A DNA stretch of 64,000 nt, from assembly GCA_040381075.1 (NCBI GenBank), contig JBEIHX010000016.1, positions 16,277 through 80,276 of the forward strand. Reading direction: 5' to 3'. Numbering within the stretch: the stretch's first letter is position 1; each line of letters begins with the position of its first letter. The notes below the pieces were generated by a model. That model had not been told where the DNA came from. It did no database searches and saw only the letters and a list, made by a program, of their open reading frames with translations. Shown piece after piece: positions 1 through 9,494 of this stretch. Origin of the DNA: JBEIHX01 sp040381075 (GTDB lineage: Bacteria; Pseudomonadota; Alphaproteobacteria; Caulobacterales; Aquidulcibacteraceae). Both the position numbers and the translations under genes were made by a program.

Positions 1-107
1 GCCGCGCCGGCGACAATGCGGCCGAAGTCAAAGGCGGGGGCAAGACCCGCCGCGAGCGTCGGCGTCGAGGCCGCCATCACAAAGAGAGCGAGGCCGAGCG
101 ATTTCAT
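1..107 (-). CDS. N-terminus of an exported protein (partial, runs off the left edge)
   Basis: The reverse strand reads 35 codons from an ATG at 107 to the window edge. The product begins MKSLGLALFVMAAST and has a short basic start, a hydrophobic core and small residues (TLAA) suited to signal-peptidase cleavage near residue 20. No strong ribosome binding site was seen and the mature protein is missing, so function cannot be assigned. Confidence 0.4.
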   Translation of the reverse strand, partial: MKSLGLALFVMAASTPTLAAGLAPAFDFGRIVAGA

Positions 108-231
108 TGGGCGAGGCTGTCAGGCGAGAATGGCGCGATTGTGCGGGGACAGGGGCCAAAGCAAGGCCCTGCGTTTCACCCCGGCCCCGGCCTCCGTCCT
201 GACCCGACTCCTGATCCTGTCCCGGAGCAGA

Positions 232-295
232 CTTCAGATGGATCGGACTTCAGATGGATCGGACTTCAGATGGGCCAGACTTCAAACCCGTTCCG
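232..295. repeat. 16-bp tandem repeat, about 3 copies
   Basis: The unit CTTCAGATGGATCGGA is present twice exactly (232-247, 248-263). A third copy with a changed tail (264-279) and a decayed fourth (280-295) follow. The array lies in the 108-743 intergenic stretch, where I see no convincing gene; 530-720 of that stretch is noticeably more AT-rich than the flanks. Confidence 0.8.
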
Positions 296-743
296 GGCGC
301 GGTTCCTGAGAGCGGGCGCGAACGCCGCGCGCGCGAACAGGCGACGGTTGCGCCGGCGGACAGGGAACCCTGCCCGCCGGCGCTGTCAGACCTCACCGCA
401 GGCTAGGTGGGGGACGCAAGAGAGAGGCCTGACGCCGCACCACGCCGGCCAAACGCAACGCAGCCGGCGCGGAACGAAACTCCAAACTGAAAGACTGGGA
501 TCCAGCGTGATTGCGTGATTCGAAATGGCGGCTGCTGCGGCCACAATCACGAGCAGGACAGACCCAAAACCAAAATTGCGCATAAACCCGAACGCAATCG
601 CGCGTCAAGCAAAGCTTCGCGTCTCGCGCGTTCGTGATTTTCCACACCGTAAAGTCAACGCATCTCTATACGAACTGAAAACCTGTGGCTTGTTGTTGAC
701 GCAGCGTGAGGTCTTTTCGAGGCTGGTCGGCCCTCATGTAAAG

Positions 744-1397
744 TCAATGGCCGAACGGCGTCCAACGGGCGGGCGCGACGTCAGGCGCCAGCCGATGCAC
801 ATCGTCCCACATCATGCCGACGGCGGCGAGCAGGATCACGCCGACGCCGATCCAGGCGATCCAGCGATGCCGCTCGATGGCGCGCGCGATGATGGAGGCG
901 GCCACGCCCATCAGGCCGACCGACAGCACCAGCCCGAACGCCATGATGCCCGGGTGCTCGCGTGCAGCGCCGGCGACGGCGAGGACATTGTCCAGTGACA
1001 TGGAGACGTCGGCCGCCACGATTGTCGCCAGTGCAGCGCGGAATGTCGCAGGCCCGTCGGCTGGGCGTCCGTCACCAGGGTGGCCCGGAACGGTTGGGCC
1101 CGCCGCCGCCGCAGAGAGATCGCGCCACATCTTCCACGCCACCCAGAGCAGCATCAGTCCGCCGACCAGAAGCAGCCCCGGGATCTGCATCAATTGCGTG
1201 GCGATAAGCGCGAAGCCGATGCGCAGCACCAACGCCAGGGCGATGCCGATCATGATGACGCGGCGCTGCTTGTCCGCAGGAAGTCTCGACGCGGCCAATC
1301 CCACCGCCACCGCATTGTCGCCTGCGAGGACGATATCGAGCAGGATAACCTGAGCCAGGGCCGCAAGCGCGGCCGCGCTGAACATTGTCTCGCTCAT
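744..1397 (-). CDS. TerC-family integral membrane protein (YjbE-like)
   Basis: A polytopic inner-membrane protein of about 217 residues with the TerC signature: an N-terminal helix ending LDIVLAGDNA followed by VGLAASRLP, and a second-half copy reading ADVSMSLDNVLAVAGAA. The two acidic Asp-Asn motifs inside membrane helices are the family hallmark. TerC-type proteins are linked to metal (manganese, tellurite) homeostasis; the substrate here is unknown. I chose the ATG at 1397, which gives the normal short N-terminus; an in-frame ATG at 1385 is also possible and a longer reading from 1421 adds eight unlikely residues. It points toward the repeat-bearing intergenic stretch and shows no obvious operon partner. 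Confidence 0.85.
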   Translation of the reverse strand: MSETMFSAAALAALAQVILLDIVLAGDNAVAVGLAASRLPADKQRRVIMIGIALALVLRIGFALIATQLMQIPGLLLVGGLMLLWVAWKMWRDLSAAAAGPTVPGHPGDGRPADGPATFRAALATIVAADVSMSLDNVLAVAGAAREHPGIMAFGLVLSVGLMGVAASIIARAIERHRWIAWIGVGVILLAAVGMMWDDVHRLAPDVAPARWTPFGH

Positions 1398-1514
1398 TGA
1401 CCCGTATCCGGACGGCCACATCGCCGCGCGGCGCTTATCGCCAATTCCCGCACCTCCCGAATGCGCGGACGCCGGCGACCAAACGGCGCGGCGGCGGCCT
1501 GATGCCCGACGCTG

Positions 1515-2183
1515 TCAGGATTGGACAAAAGCGCGGGCCTGCTCACGCCACCGGTCGCGCGACACCCGGCCGGGGCAGCGCAGCCGCTCCTCAAGCCATG
1601 CAGTCTGGCGCGCGGTGAGTTCAGCGAGTTGCCAGAAGTGGTAGATCCCGATCGCGTTGAGGAGCGCATGCAACCGCTCACCGACGCCCTTGATGCGCGA
1701 CAGATCGTCCGGAGCGCCGCGCGGCGCGCGCAGCAGCGCTGGCGCATCCGGGTTCGGCCGCAGCGCGATGATGGTGGCGGTTGGGCGGGCGGCGCCGGCC
1801 GCGGCCGCCTGAGGCACGGCGTGCGGCGACACGTCGGCCACAGTTTCCTGGTCGTCCTCCAGCGGGCGCGCGCGGCGGGCCCGCCCCCCGGACGCCGATG
1901 CCCAGGGATCGGCGGCGAGCCATATCGCGAGCCAGGCCTCCCCAGCCCGCACGTGCAGGTCGGCAGCGCGCGTGAGCCATCGGTGGTCCGTCCAAGGCAT
2001 AAACAGGGTCTGCTCGACAGCGAGTTTCCCGGGTTCATGCAGGTTGATCCAGCACGTCGGCGCATGCTCGGCGTAATGGCGCGCCAGCCTTTCGCAGGCG
2101 CCCACCCAGGCCTCCACGGCGGCCTGCCGGCTTGCATCGCCTGAAAACGGCCATATGCCTGAAAACCATATGGACGTCGCCAT
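1515..2183 (-). CDS. protein with C-terminal helix-hairpin-helix domain, NuoE-tail type
   Basis: 222 residues. About residues 160-215 form a helix-hairpin-helix segment (DDLSRIKGVGERLHALLNAI, then GIYHFWQLAELT) that closely resembles the C-terminal extension found on alphaproteobacterial NuoE and some ribosomal L21 proteins. The N-terminal 80 residues are helical and rich in Trp and Ala and match no family I know; the middle is a low-complexity linker. The start is well supported: AGGAGG lies five bases before the ATG at 2183. The fold suggests nucleic-acid or protein binding, but no function is claimed. Confidence 0.75.
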   Translation of the reverse strand: MATSIWFSGIWPFSGDASRQAAVEAWVGACERLARHYAEHAPTCWINLHEPGKLAVEQTLFMPWTDHRWLTRAADLHVRAGEAWLAIWLAADPWASASGGRARRARPLEDDQETVADVSPHAVPQAAAAGAARPTATIIALRPNPDAPALLRAPRGAPDDLSRIKGVGERLHALLNAIGIYHFWQLAELTARQTAWLEERLRCPGRVSRDRWREQARAFVQS

Positions 2184-2256
2184 GGAGCCTCCTGGTCAGC
2201 CGCACCACGACCGAAAGTGAGATGCAGCGTAACCTTCTTTCACTGCGTCAACAACG

Positions 2257-2312
2257 AGGATCCAGCCGGGAGGATCCAGCCGGGAGGATCCAGGCGGGAG
2301 GATCCAGCCGGG
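2257..2312. repeat. 14-bp tandem repeat, 4 copies
   Basis: Four head-to-tail copies of AGGATCCAGCCGGG (the third has one change) sit between the divergent helix-hairpin-helix gene and murI. A short inverted tail (CGATCCGGCTGG) follows. The unit is not a multiple of three, and no conserved protein covers it. Confidence 0.9.
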
Positions 2313-2466
2313 CGATCCGGCTGGAATGGCCGGGCTTCAGCGCCGCAGCCCATGCCAGGCGGCCTGGATCTCCTGGCCTGGAGAGGTTGGCGTGGATGCT
2401 GTGCGCGATGATCCGCGCCGCCCAGGAGCGGGCGCGGCGACATGAGGGAAGGCGGATGCTGTTGCA

Positions 2467-3276
2467 ATGACGGACGGATCCACAGTGCTGGTGTTCGACT
2501 CCGGCGTCGGCGGCCTTTCGGTCGCTGCGGAGATCCGGGCGCTGCTGCCGGGCGTGGCGCTCTGTTACGCCGCCGACACTGCGTTCCTGCCCTATGGGGA
2601 CAAGCCTGAGGCGCTTCTCATAGAACGCGCTCCGGCGCTGCTGCGCCGGCTTGCCGAAAGGGTCCGCCCGTCTGTCGTGGTGATCGCCTGCAACACCGCA
2701 AGCACGGTGGTTTTGCCCGCCGTGCGGGCCGCGCTGAGCGTTCCGGTGGTCGGGGTCGTGCCAGCCATCAAACCAGCCGCCGCAATGACGCGCACTGGCG
2801 TGATCGGTCTTCTCGGCACCCCGGGCACCGTGACCCGCACATACACCCAGGCGCTGATTGATGAATTCGCACCGGACAGGACGGTCGTGCGCTACGGCGC
2901 GCTGGCCCTCGTGGATCTGGCCGAACGCAAGGTGCGCGGCGAACCGATCGACCCGCGCAGCGTCGGCCGGGCGCAGGCAGGCCTGTTCGCCGGCGCCCAG
3001 GGGCCAGCGATCGATGTCGTGGTCCTGGCATGCACGCATTTTCCCCTGCTTCGCGCCGAACTGGGCGAGACGGCGCCGCATCCGGGGGTCCGCTATATTG
3101 ACTCCGGTCCGGCGATCGCCCGCCGGGTTGCCAGTCTGCTGGGGCCAGCCGGCGCCAGACCCGGTCCGGCCGGAACGCGGCCTGCCTTCTTCACCGCGGA
3201 TCCGGACGCCAAACTGTGCGCCGCCATGGCTGCGCGCGGGTTTGCGCCCGTCGAGACGATTGACCCTTCCGGCTGA
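2467..3276 (+). CDS. murI: glutamate racemase
   Basis: Converts L-glutamate to D-glutamate for peptidoglycan synthesis in the cytoplasm. The 269-residue length is normal. The family landmarks are all visible: the N-terminal DSGVGGLSV, the first catalytic Cys in VIACNTAST (Cys75), and the second in VLACTHFPLL (Cys189). The last 35 residues are a Pro/Ala-rich tail. The gene is followed after 175 bp by tamA on the same strand; the two are probably only neighbours by position. Confidence 0.95.
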   Translation: MTDGSTVLVFDSGVGGLSVAAEIRALLPGVALCYAADTAFLPYGDKPEALLIERAPALLRRLAERVRPSVVVIACNTASTVVLPAVRAALSVPVVGVVPAIKPAAAMTRTGVIGLLGTPGTVTRTYTQALIDEFAPDRTVVRYGALALVDLAERKVRGEPIDPRSVGRAQAGLFAGAQGPAIDVVVLACTHFPLLRAELGETAPHPGVRYIDSGPAIARRVASLLGPAGARPGPAGTRPAFFTADPDAKLCAAMAARGFAPVETIDPSG

Positions 3277-3451
3277 CCTGCGATGCAACCGCACTGTCGC
3301 CGGCCAGGCCTGGCGCAGCGCAGCCCGCCAGATCGCCCGCCAGCCCAGCCGCACGACCGCCAGCAGGCGCCCACAGGCGCGCTCGCCGCGGCCGGGCCTT
3401 CAGAACCCGTTAGCCGGTTCGACCCGACAAGCAGACAGCGGACAAACTCCC

Positions 3452-5284
3452 ATGCGCCGGTGCAGCCTTCTGATCTTCGCCATGCTTCTCGCCGGCTTCG
3501 GGATGATCGAGCCCGCCGGCGCGACCCCGCGCGCCACCGTGCGCCTCGACGGCGAGCTGGCGTCAGCGGTGCGCGTCCAGATCGAGGCTGGGCTGCCGCA
3601 GTCCGACACCCCGCCGGCGACCCTGTTCGACGCGCGCCGGGCCGCCGCCCGGGCCTTGGACATGGTGCTCGAGACGCTGACGGCGGAGGGCTATTACGCA
3701 GCGCACGCCGAGATCGACGCCGAACCGGAGGGCGCGGCGGCGCGTGGCGTTGTGCGGGTGATCTCTGGACCGCTCTTCCGCTTCGCCGCTGTCCCCCCAG
3801 ACACTCCTGAGACGACGTTCGCCGCGCCGCTGGATCCTGCGACCGCTGCGCGCGTCCGCGCCGCCGCCCGCCTGCCGGCGGACGCGCCGGCCACCGGCCT
3901 TGCAGTGGTCACGGCCGAGGCTGCGGGGCTCGCCGCGCTGCGCGCCGCCGGCTACGCGGATGCAGTCGTCCTGCCGCGCATCGCGGAGGCTGACCACGCC
4001 ACGCAGCGACTGACGGTCCGGTTCGCCTTCGCCCCCGGGGCGCCCGTGCGTCTGGGCCCTGTGCTGCTCAGTGCGCCGACGCGCACGGACCCCCGCGTCG
4101 TCGAGCGCATGGCCGGCTGGCGGATTGGCGATCCGTATACCCCCGGGGCGCTCGACACCCTGAGCCGTCGGTTGACCGACACCGGCGTGTTCGATGCAGC
4201 CTCCGTCGAGCTGGCCCCTCCAGGACATGACGCCGGGACGGGGGACGCCGGGACGGGGGACGCCGCGCCACGGGAGGCACAGTCGCCGCCAGTGCGTCCG
4301 GTCATTGTGACACTGACGGACCGACGTGCGCGAACGATCAGCCTCGGGGCCAGCGCCTCCACCACGGAAGGCGTCGGCGTTGAGGCCGAGTGGCGTCGGC
4401 GCAACCTTCTGCGGCGCGCCGATACTCTGGTGATTTCCGCCCGTCTGGCCACTCTTGAACGCGCCCTCGGGGCCGAAATCTCTGCGCCGCAGGGAACCGG
4501 CGCGGGCAGACTTGTGACGCTCGGGGCGGACCTCACCAATCGTGAGACCGACGCCTTCGACCAGACCGGGGTCGCTGCGCGGATCAGCCTCCAGGAGGAC
4601 CGCGCCGGCGCCCGGTTCCTTGGCCTGGGCGCCACGCTTGACGCATCGCGCATTCGCGATCTTGAGGGAGAGCGGACGTTCTATGTGGCGTCGCTCTTCG
4701 CAGAGCAGCGCCTGGACCGCTCGGACAGTCTGCTTGACCCGACCCGCGGCTGGCGCGCAGAGGCGCGTCTGGAACCAAGCCTGGCGGGCGGCGATGACAA
4801 GGCGGCGTTCATCCGCGCCCAGGCGGCGGCCTCTGCCTATCGGCCGCTCGCGGCGCAGGGTCGTCTCGCCGTCGCCGCGCGCGTGCGGGCGGCCAGCGTG
4901 ATCGGCGCGCCGCTCGCCGCTGTGCCCGCAGACCGCCGCTTCTACGCCGGCGGCGGCGGCTCGGTGCGCGGCTATGACTATCAGAGCCTGTCGCCAGGCG
5001 ATCAGAACACGGGCCGGGTGACGGGCGGGGCGAGTCTGGCCGAGGCGAGCGCGGAACTGCGCGGGCGGGTCGGGCGCGCCTGGGGGTATGCAGCATTCAT
5101 AGACGCCGGCGGCGCGGCGCGCAGCGCGGCCCCGCGCCTTGGCGACCTCAGCGTCGGCGTCGGCCTCGGGCTTCGCTACTATGCAGGGTTCGGCCCGATC
5201 CGGGCGGACATCGCAGTCCCGCTCGACCGCCGCGGCGGGCAGGCCGGGGTCCAGTTCTACCTGTCCCTGGGGCAGGCGTTTTGA
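3452..5284 (+). CDS. tamA: TamA, outer-membrane Omp85-family translocation and assembly protein
   Basis: Outer-membrane half of the TAM complex, which works with TamB in outer-membrane protein insertion and lipid transport. The product has 610 residues: a signal peptide (residues 1-24, cleavage after PAGA), POTRA-like N-terminal repeats, and a C-terminal 16-strand barrel region with the Omp85 loop motif GGGGSVRGYDYQ. A longer open frame upstream overlaps murI, but only the ATG at 3452 gives a signal peptide. A 15-bp repeat inside the gene (about 4228-4263) encodes GDAGTGDAGTGDA without breaking the frame. The stop overlaps the start of tamB. Confidence 0.93.
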   Translation: MRRCSLLIFAMLLAGFGMIEPAGATPRATVRLDGELASAVRVQIEAGLPQSDTPPATLFDARRAAARALDMVLETLTAEGYYAAHAEIDAEPEGAAARGVVRVISGPLFRFAAVPPDTPETTFAAPLDPATAARVRAAARLPADAPATGLAVVTAEAAGLAALRAAGYADAVVLPRIAEADHATQRLTVRFAFAPGAPVRLGPVLLSAPTRTDPRVVERMAGWRIGDPYTPGALDTLSRRLTDTGVFDAASVELAPPGHDAGTGDAGTGDAAPREAQSPPVRPVIVTLTDRRARTISLGASASTTEGVGVEAEWRRRNLLRRADTLVISARLATLERALGAEISAPQGTGAGRLVTLGADLTNRETDAFDQTGVAARISLQEDRAGARFLGLGATLDASRIRDLEGERTFYVASLFAEQRLDRSDSLLDPTRGWRAEARLEPSLAGGDDKAAFIRAQAAASAYRPLAAQGRLAVAARVRAASVIGAPLAAVPADRRFYAGGGGSVRGYDYQSLSPGDQNTGRVTGGASLAEASAELRGRVGRAWGYAAFIDAGGAARSAAPRLGDLSVGVGLGLRYYAGFGPIRADIAVPLDRRGGQAGVQFYLSLGQAF

Positions 5285-8200
5285 CCGGCATCGCAGTTTC
5301 GCCCCGCCGGCGCTGGCTGCGCCCGGCCTTTGCCGCGATCGCGGGCGTCGCCCTTCTGCTGTGCGCCGCGCGCCTTGGGGTGAACACGGATGCGGCGCGC
5401 GACCTGATCAGTCAACAGATCAATAAGTCGGTTCTCCCGGGCGGCCTGCGCATGACCATCGAAGGTCTGACCGGCGATCCCCTCAGCGACCCCGGCGCGG
5501 TGCGCCTGACCCTTGCCGACGCCACGGGTGCGTTTGCAACCGTACAGGACGCGAGGCTGCGCTGGCGCCCGCTGGCGCTGCTGAAGGGCGTCCTGCGCCT
5601 CGACCGCGTCAGCGCGCGCCGCGTGGACATCCTGCGCCGTCCGGATCTGCCAACGCAGGACGGGGCGCTCGGCCTCGACATCGACCTGCGCGCGGCGGAG
5701 TTTGCGCAGATCGCACTGGCCCCGGGCGTGATCGGCCAGGACGGTGGGGGCTCGGACGTTGCGGGCAGGGGCGCAGTGTTTTCTGCACGCGGCGATTTCA
5801 CGCGCGGTCGAAACGCCGCTTTCGACCTCAACGCACGCCTCGCGCGCATCGACGCCGCCGGCGACACGGGCGAACTTCATGCGCAGCGCAGCGCGACCGG
5901 GCGGTTTCAGCTGACTGCTGCTGCGACCGGCGCGCCGGGAGGGGTTTTTGCAACCCTGATCGAGGCGCCGGCGGGCGCGGAGGTGCGGCTGAAGGCGCAC
6001 GCAGAGGGCGACGCGGCTGCGGGCGTTGCATCGCTGACGCTGAAGGTCGGTGCGTCCAGCGTCGCAGATGCACAGGCCCGATGGTCGCGCGCACGGCTGA
6101 CCGGGCGCGGCGTCATCACCGTCGGGGCGGCGCCGGCGCTGCGGACCTGGTCGGCGCGCCTCGGCGGTCCGCTGAGGCTGAGCGTCGACGCGCCGCGCGA
6201 CGGTCGAAGCGAGGGAGAGGCCGTCGCCGCCGCCCCCAACCTCACACTGCGACTTGGCGGAGTGCTGCCTGCGACCGCACTGGCGGCGCCGGAGCGCATG
6301 TCCATCACAGCCCAGACCGGCCGTCTGTCCGCCCTTGCGCCCGAGGCGGGTGTCGCTGCAGACACGGCCCGGCTGTCGGGGCGCGCCACCCGCACGCGTC
6401 GCGGCTGGGGCTTTGCCGGTGCGTTGGAGGCGCGCAGCATCGCGACGTTCGAGGCGCGCATAGGCCGCATTGCTGGTCCGGTGCGGGTCGTTCCCGTGCA
6501 GGCAGGCTGGCGGGTGAGCGCGCGCCTGGACGCGGAGCGGGCCGCCATTGGGCCGCCGGCGATCGCCGCGGCGATCGGCGCCCGCCCGTCGGCGGACCTC
6601 GAGGCCGAGATCGGACCGGCGGGCCGCCGAGCCACGCTCAGACGGCTCAACATCACGGGGTCTGACGGCGAGGCGCGCACCGAGGGGGTGATGGATTTTG
6701 GGACCGGCGCGGTGACGCTTGTGTCCCGCATCACGGCGACCCGTGCGCCGGGCGCATCCGAGGGGTCGCTGGCGGCGGATCTTCGCCTGACGCGCCGCGA
6801 TCGCGCAGGGGCGCTCAGCGTGGCGCTGAGCGGGGCCGGGCGGGGCATCGAGGCAGGCCCCGCATGGCGCGATCTCATCGGGCCTGCCCCGCGATTTGCC
6901 GCGACCGGACGGGTTGACCAGGGCGTCCTCGCGCTCGATCGCGCCTCTCTCGAGGGGCGAAACCTGCGCGCCGGACTGACCGGACGCGCCTCGCTGCGCC
7001 GGCTTGATCTGCGCCTTGAGGCCGCCCTGCGCGGCCCGTTCCGCATTGGACCCTATGACGCGACCGGACAGATTGACGCCTTCGGATCGATCCACGGCGC
7101 GCCCGGGAAGGCCCGCCTTCAGCTGGAGGCGCGGATCGACCGGCTGGATGCAGGCCCCGCCGCGCTCGAGGACATCCGCCTGTCGTTCGCCGACGCGAGG
7201 CTGACACCGACGCCATCGGCCGCTGCACGGCTCACCGCCCGCACGCCGCGCGGCCCGCTCGATGCGCGCGCCGCGCTCAGCATTGATGATGGCCGCATTC
7301 GCCTGAGCGACATCACCGCAGGCTGGGCGGGACTTGCACTGCGCGGCGCGATCGCGCTTGACGGCGTGCGGCCAATTGAGGCGACGATATCGGCGTCCGG
7401 CCCGGCCGCACCGTTGCTCGGAGCAGGTCACCGGGCCGGCGACCCGGGGACGGTGAACGCGGCGCTGGAGCTCTTCGCCCGCGACGGCCGCCAGGCGATG
7501 CGGCTGCGCGCCGCGGGGCGCGACCTCGGTGATGCGGACGCACGGCTTCTGGCGCGCCGGTTCGAACTGTCCGTCGACGGCGCGCTGGAGGCGCTTACCC
7601 TTGAGGCGCAGGCGGACGGTGTTGCAGCCGGCACGCCTTTTTCGCTGACCGCAGCAGGGCCGGTGCGCCGGTCCGGCGCGGAACATGCGGCTGCGCTCAA
7701 TGTCGCCGGCGCGTACGCGGGCGTCGCGTTCAGCAGTCTTGGTCCGGTGCTCCTGACCGCGCGCGGCAGAGACGGCGAGGTCCGCGGCGCAATCGGCGCA
7801 TCGGGCGGAAAGCTGCATTTCGTTGCAGCCGCAGGCCCAGCCGGGCGCCTGAGCGCGACAGTGGAACTCGAGGATGCGCCAGCAGCGCTTGCGCGCGTCG
7901 TCTGGCCGGACGCACCGCTGCAGGGCGCGATCTCCGGCCGGGGGTCGTTGGAGGGGACGGGCCGTCTTGTGTCGGGAACGCTCTCCCTGGCGGCGCGCGG
8001 CCTCGCGCCAATGGGCGACCCCGGCGCCGGCGTCGACCTGCGCCTCGACGCCCGTCTGACGCAGGGACGGGTGCGCGTGACGGCCACAGCCACCGGAGCG
8101 CCGGATTTTTCCGGCCGCCTGGACGCCGATCTTGCGATGATCGCCTCCGCGCGTCCGTTCGCGCTGCATCCAGACCTGAACGCGCCGGCGAGGGCGACGT

Positions 8201-9441
8201 TTTCGCTGGGCGGCGAGGCCGGCGGGCTTTGGCGGTTCATCGGCGCGCCAGAACAAAGGGTCCGCGGTCGCCTCGCCGTCCAGGGGACGCTCGCCGGGGT
8301 CCTGGCCCGCCCGGACCTCACCGGGACGGCGACGCTGTCGGCAGGAAGCCTTGAAGATGACCGGCTCGGCGTGCGGCTCAGCGACATGGCGGCGCGGGGC
8401 GTGTTCTCCGGCCGGCAGTTCAGCCTGCAGAGCCTGACGGCGACGGATGGCGCCGGCGGACAGGTCAGCGCCAGCGGCGCAGTCTCAGCCAGCCCGCGCG
8501 GTCTCGACTGGGACATCACCGCGCTGCTGACGCGGTTTTCGGTTCTCGCAACGCCGGACTTCGCGGCGCGCGGCTCCGGGCGGATCACATACAGCAGGCA
8601 TCCTGGCGAAGGGGGCGTCATCAGCGGCGCGCTGACAGTGGACGAGGCGATCCTCGCGCTTCCGGACGCGCCAGCGCGCCGGGCGGTGGCGATCGCGGTC
8701 ACGCACAAAAACCGCCCGGCCGGGCCCCCGGCGCCGACCCGGTTCGGCGACGATCCGCCCACGCGCCTGGATCTGGCGCTCGACGCGCCCGGCCGGGTGC
8801 TGACGCGCGGGCGCGGACTTGACGCCGAGTGGTCTTTGACAGGCCGCCTGGCTGGCGCCACGACGGCGCCGTTGCTGACCGGCGAGGCGCGCCTGCTGCG
8901 CGGCGGCTATGACATCGTTGGCCGGCGGTTTGATCTGCGGGACGGCAGGATCACCTTCACCGGCGCGCTGGATCGCCCGCTGCTCGATCTGACGGCGGTG
9001 CGCGAACAGGGAGATTACACGGTGGCCATCACGGTGCGCGGCGACGCGCGCACACCCACCCTTGCAGTTCGCTCCACCCCTGCCCTGCCGCAGGACGAGG
9101 CGCTTGCGCGGGCGTTGTTCGCCCGGTCGGCGGCTGAGCTGTCGCCGCTGGATGCGGCTGAGCTTGCCGCCGGACTGGCGACGCTGGCGGGCGGCGACAG
9201 GTTTTCGGTGGCGCGCGCCCTCGGCCTCGACAGGTTCAATCTGACGCAGACCGCCAATGGGACGATGGTGACCGGTGGGCGGCGTCTGACGCGGGACGTC
9301 TATGTGGAGCTGTCGGGGGGCGCCCGCGGCTGGAGCGGGGCGCAGATCGAGTGGACGCCGCGGCCGCAGCTGTCGCTGGTGTCGCGCTTCGGCGGCGAGG
9401 GCGATGCGCGCATCGCGGTGCGCTGGCGACACGATTACTGA
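5281..9441 (+). CDS. tamB: TamB, inner-membrane-anchored translocation and assembly protein
   Basis: A very long protein (1386 residues) with an N-terminal membrane anchor (about residues 11-28), a repetitive beta-rich middle and the C-terminal DUF490/TamB domain, ending in a beta segment (ARIAVRWRHDY) suited to docking with TamA. TamB spans the periplasm and partners TamA. The start is a TTG whose bases overlap the tamA stop (TTGA), so the two genes are translationally coupled. The codon bias of the frame is strong enough to leave long false frames on the opposite strand. Confidence 0.93.
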   Translation: MTGIAVSPRRRWLRPAFAAIAGVALLLCAARLGVNTDAARDLISQQINKSVLPGGLRMTIEGLTGDPLSDPGAVRLTLADATGAFATVQDARLRWRPLALLKGVLRLDRVSARRVDILRRPDLPTQDGALGLDIDLRAAEFAQIALAPGVIGQDGGGSDVAGRGAVFSARGDFTRGRNAAFDLNARLARIDAAGDTGELHAQRSATGRFQLTAAATGAPGGVFATLIEAPAGAEVRLKAHAEGDAAAGVASLTLKVGASSVADAQARWSRARLTGRGVITVGAAPALRTWSARLGGPLRLSVDAPRDGRSEGEAVAAAPNLTLRLGGVLPATALAAPERMSITAQTGRLSALAPEAGVAADTARLSGRATRTRRGWGFAGALEARSIATFEARIGRIAGPVRVVPVQAGWRVSARLDAERAAIGPPAIAAAIGARPSADLEAEIGPAGRRATLRRLNITGSDGEARTEGVMDFGTGAVTLVSRITATRAPGASEGSLAADLRLTRRDRAGALSVALSGAGRGIEAGPAWRDLIGPAPRFAATGRVDQGVLALDRASLEGRNLRAGLTGRASLRRLDLRLEAALRGPFRIGPYDATGQIDAFGSIHGAPGKARLQLEARIDRLDAGPAALEDIRLSFADARLTPTPSAAARLTARTPRGPLDARAALSIDDGRIRLSDITAGWAGLALRGAIALDGVRPIEATISASGPAAPLLGAGHRAGDPGTVNAALELFARDGRQAMRLRAAGRDLGDADARLLARRFELSVDGALEALTLEAQADGVAAGTPFSLTAAGPVRRSGAEHAAALNVAGAYAGVAFSSLGPVLLTARGRDGEVRGAIGASGGKLHFVAAAGPAGRLSATVELEDAPAALARVVWPDAPLQGAISGRGSLEGTGRLVSGTLSLAARGLAPMGDPGAGVDLRLDARLTQGRVRVTATATGAPDFSGRLDADLAMIASARPFALHPDLNAPARATFSLGGEAGGLWRFIGAPEQRVRGRLAVQGTLAGVLARPDLTGTATLSAGSLEDDRLGVRLSDMAARGVFSGRQFSLQSLTATDGAGGQVSASGAVSASPRGLDWDITALLTRFSVLATPDFAARGSGRITYSRHPGEGGVISGALTVDEAILALPDAPARRAVAIAVTHKNRPAGPPAPTRFGDDPPTRLDLALDAPGRVLTRGRGLDAEWSLTGRLAGATTAPLLTGEARLLRGGYDIVGRRFDLRDGRITFTGALDRPLLDLTAVREQGDYTVAITVRGDARTPTLAVRSTPALPQDEALARALFARSAAELSPLDAAELAAGLATLAGGDRFSVARALGLDRFNLTQTANGTMVTGGRRLTRDVYVELSGGARGWSGAQIEWTPRPQLSLVSRFGGEGDARIAVRWRHDY

Positions 9442-9494
9442 GCGCCCGGCCAGCCGGCGCCAAACCAGATCAGCGCGGCTGCGTATAACGCTGC

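Noticed and set aside
2858..3451. A 198-codon N-terminal extension of TamA
   Set aside because: It overlaps murI in another frame and would hide the signal peptide that begins at 3452.
5257..8256. A 999-codon open frame antisense to tamB
   Set aside because: It is a codon-bias shadow of the high-GC tamB frame: Arg/Ala/Gln-rich, no domain, no start signal.
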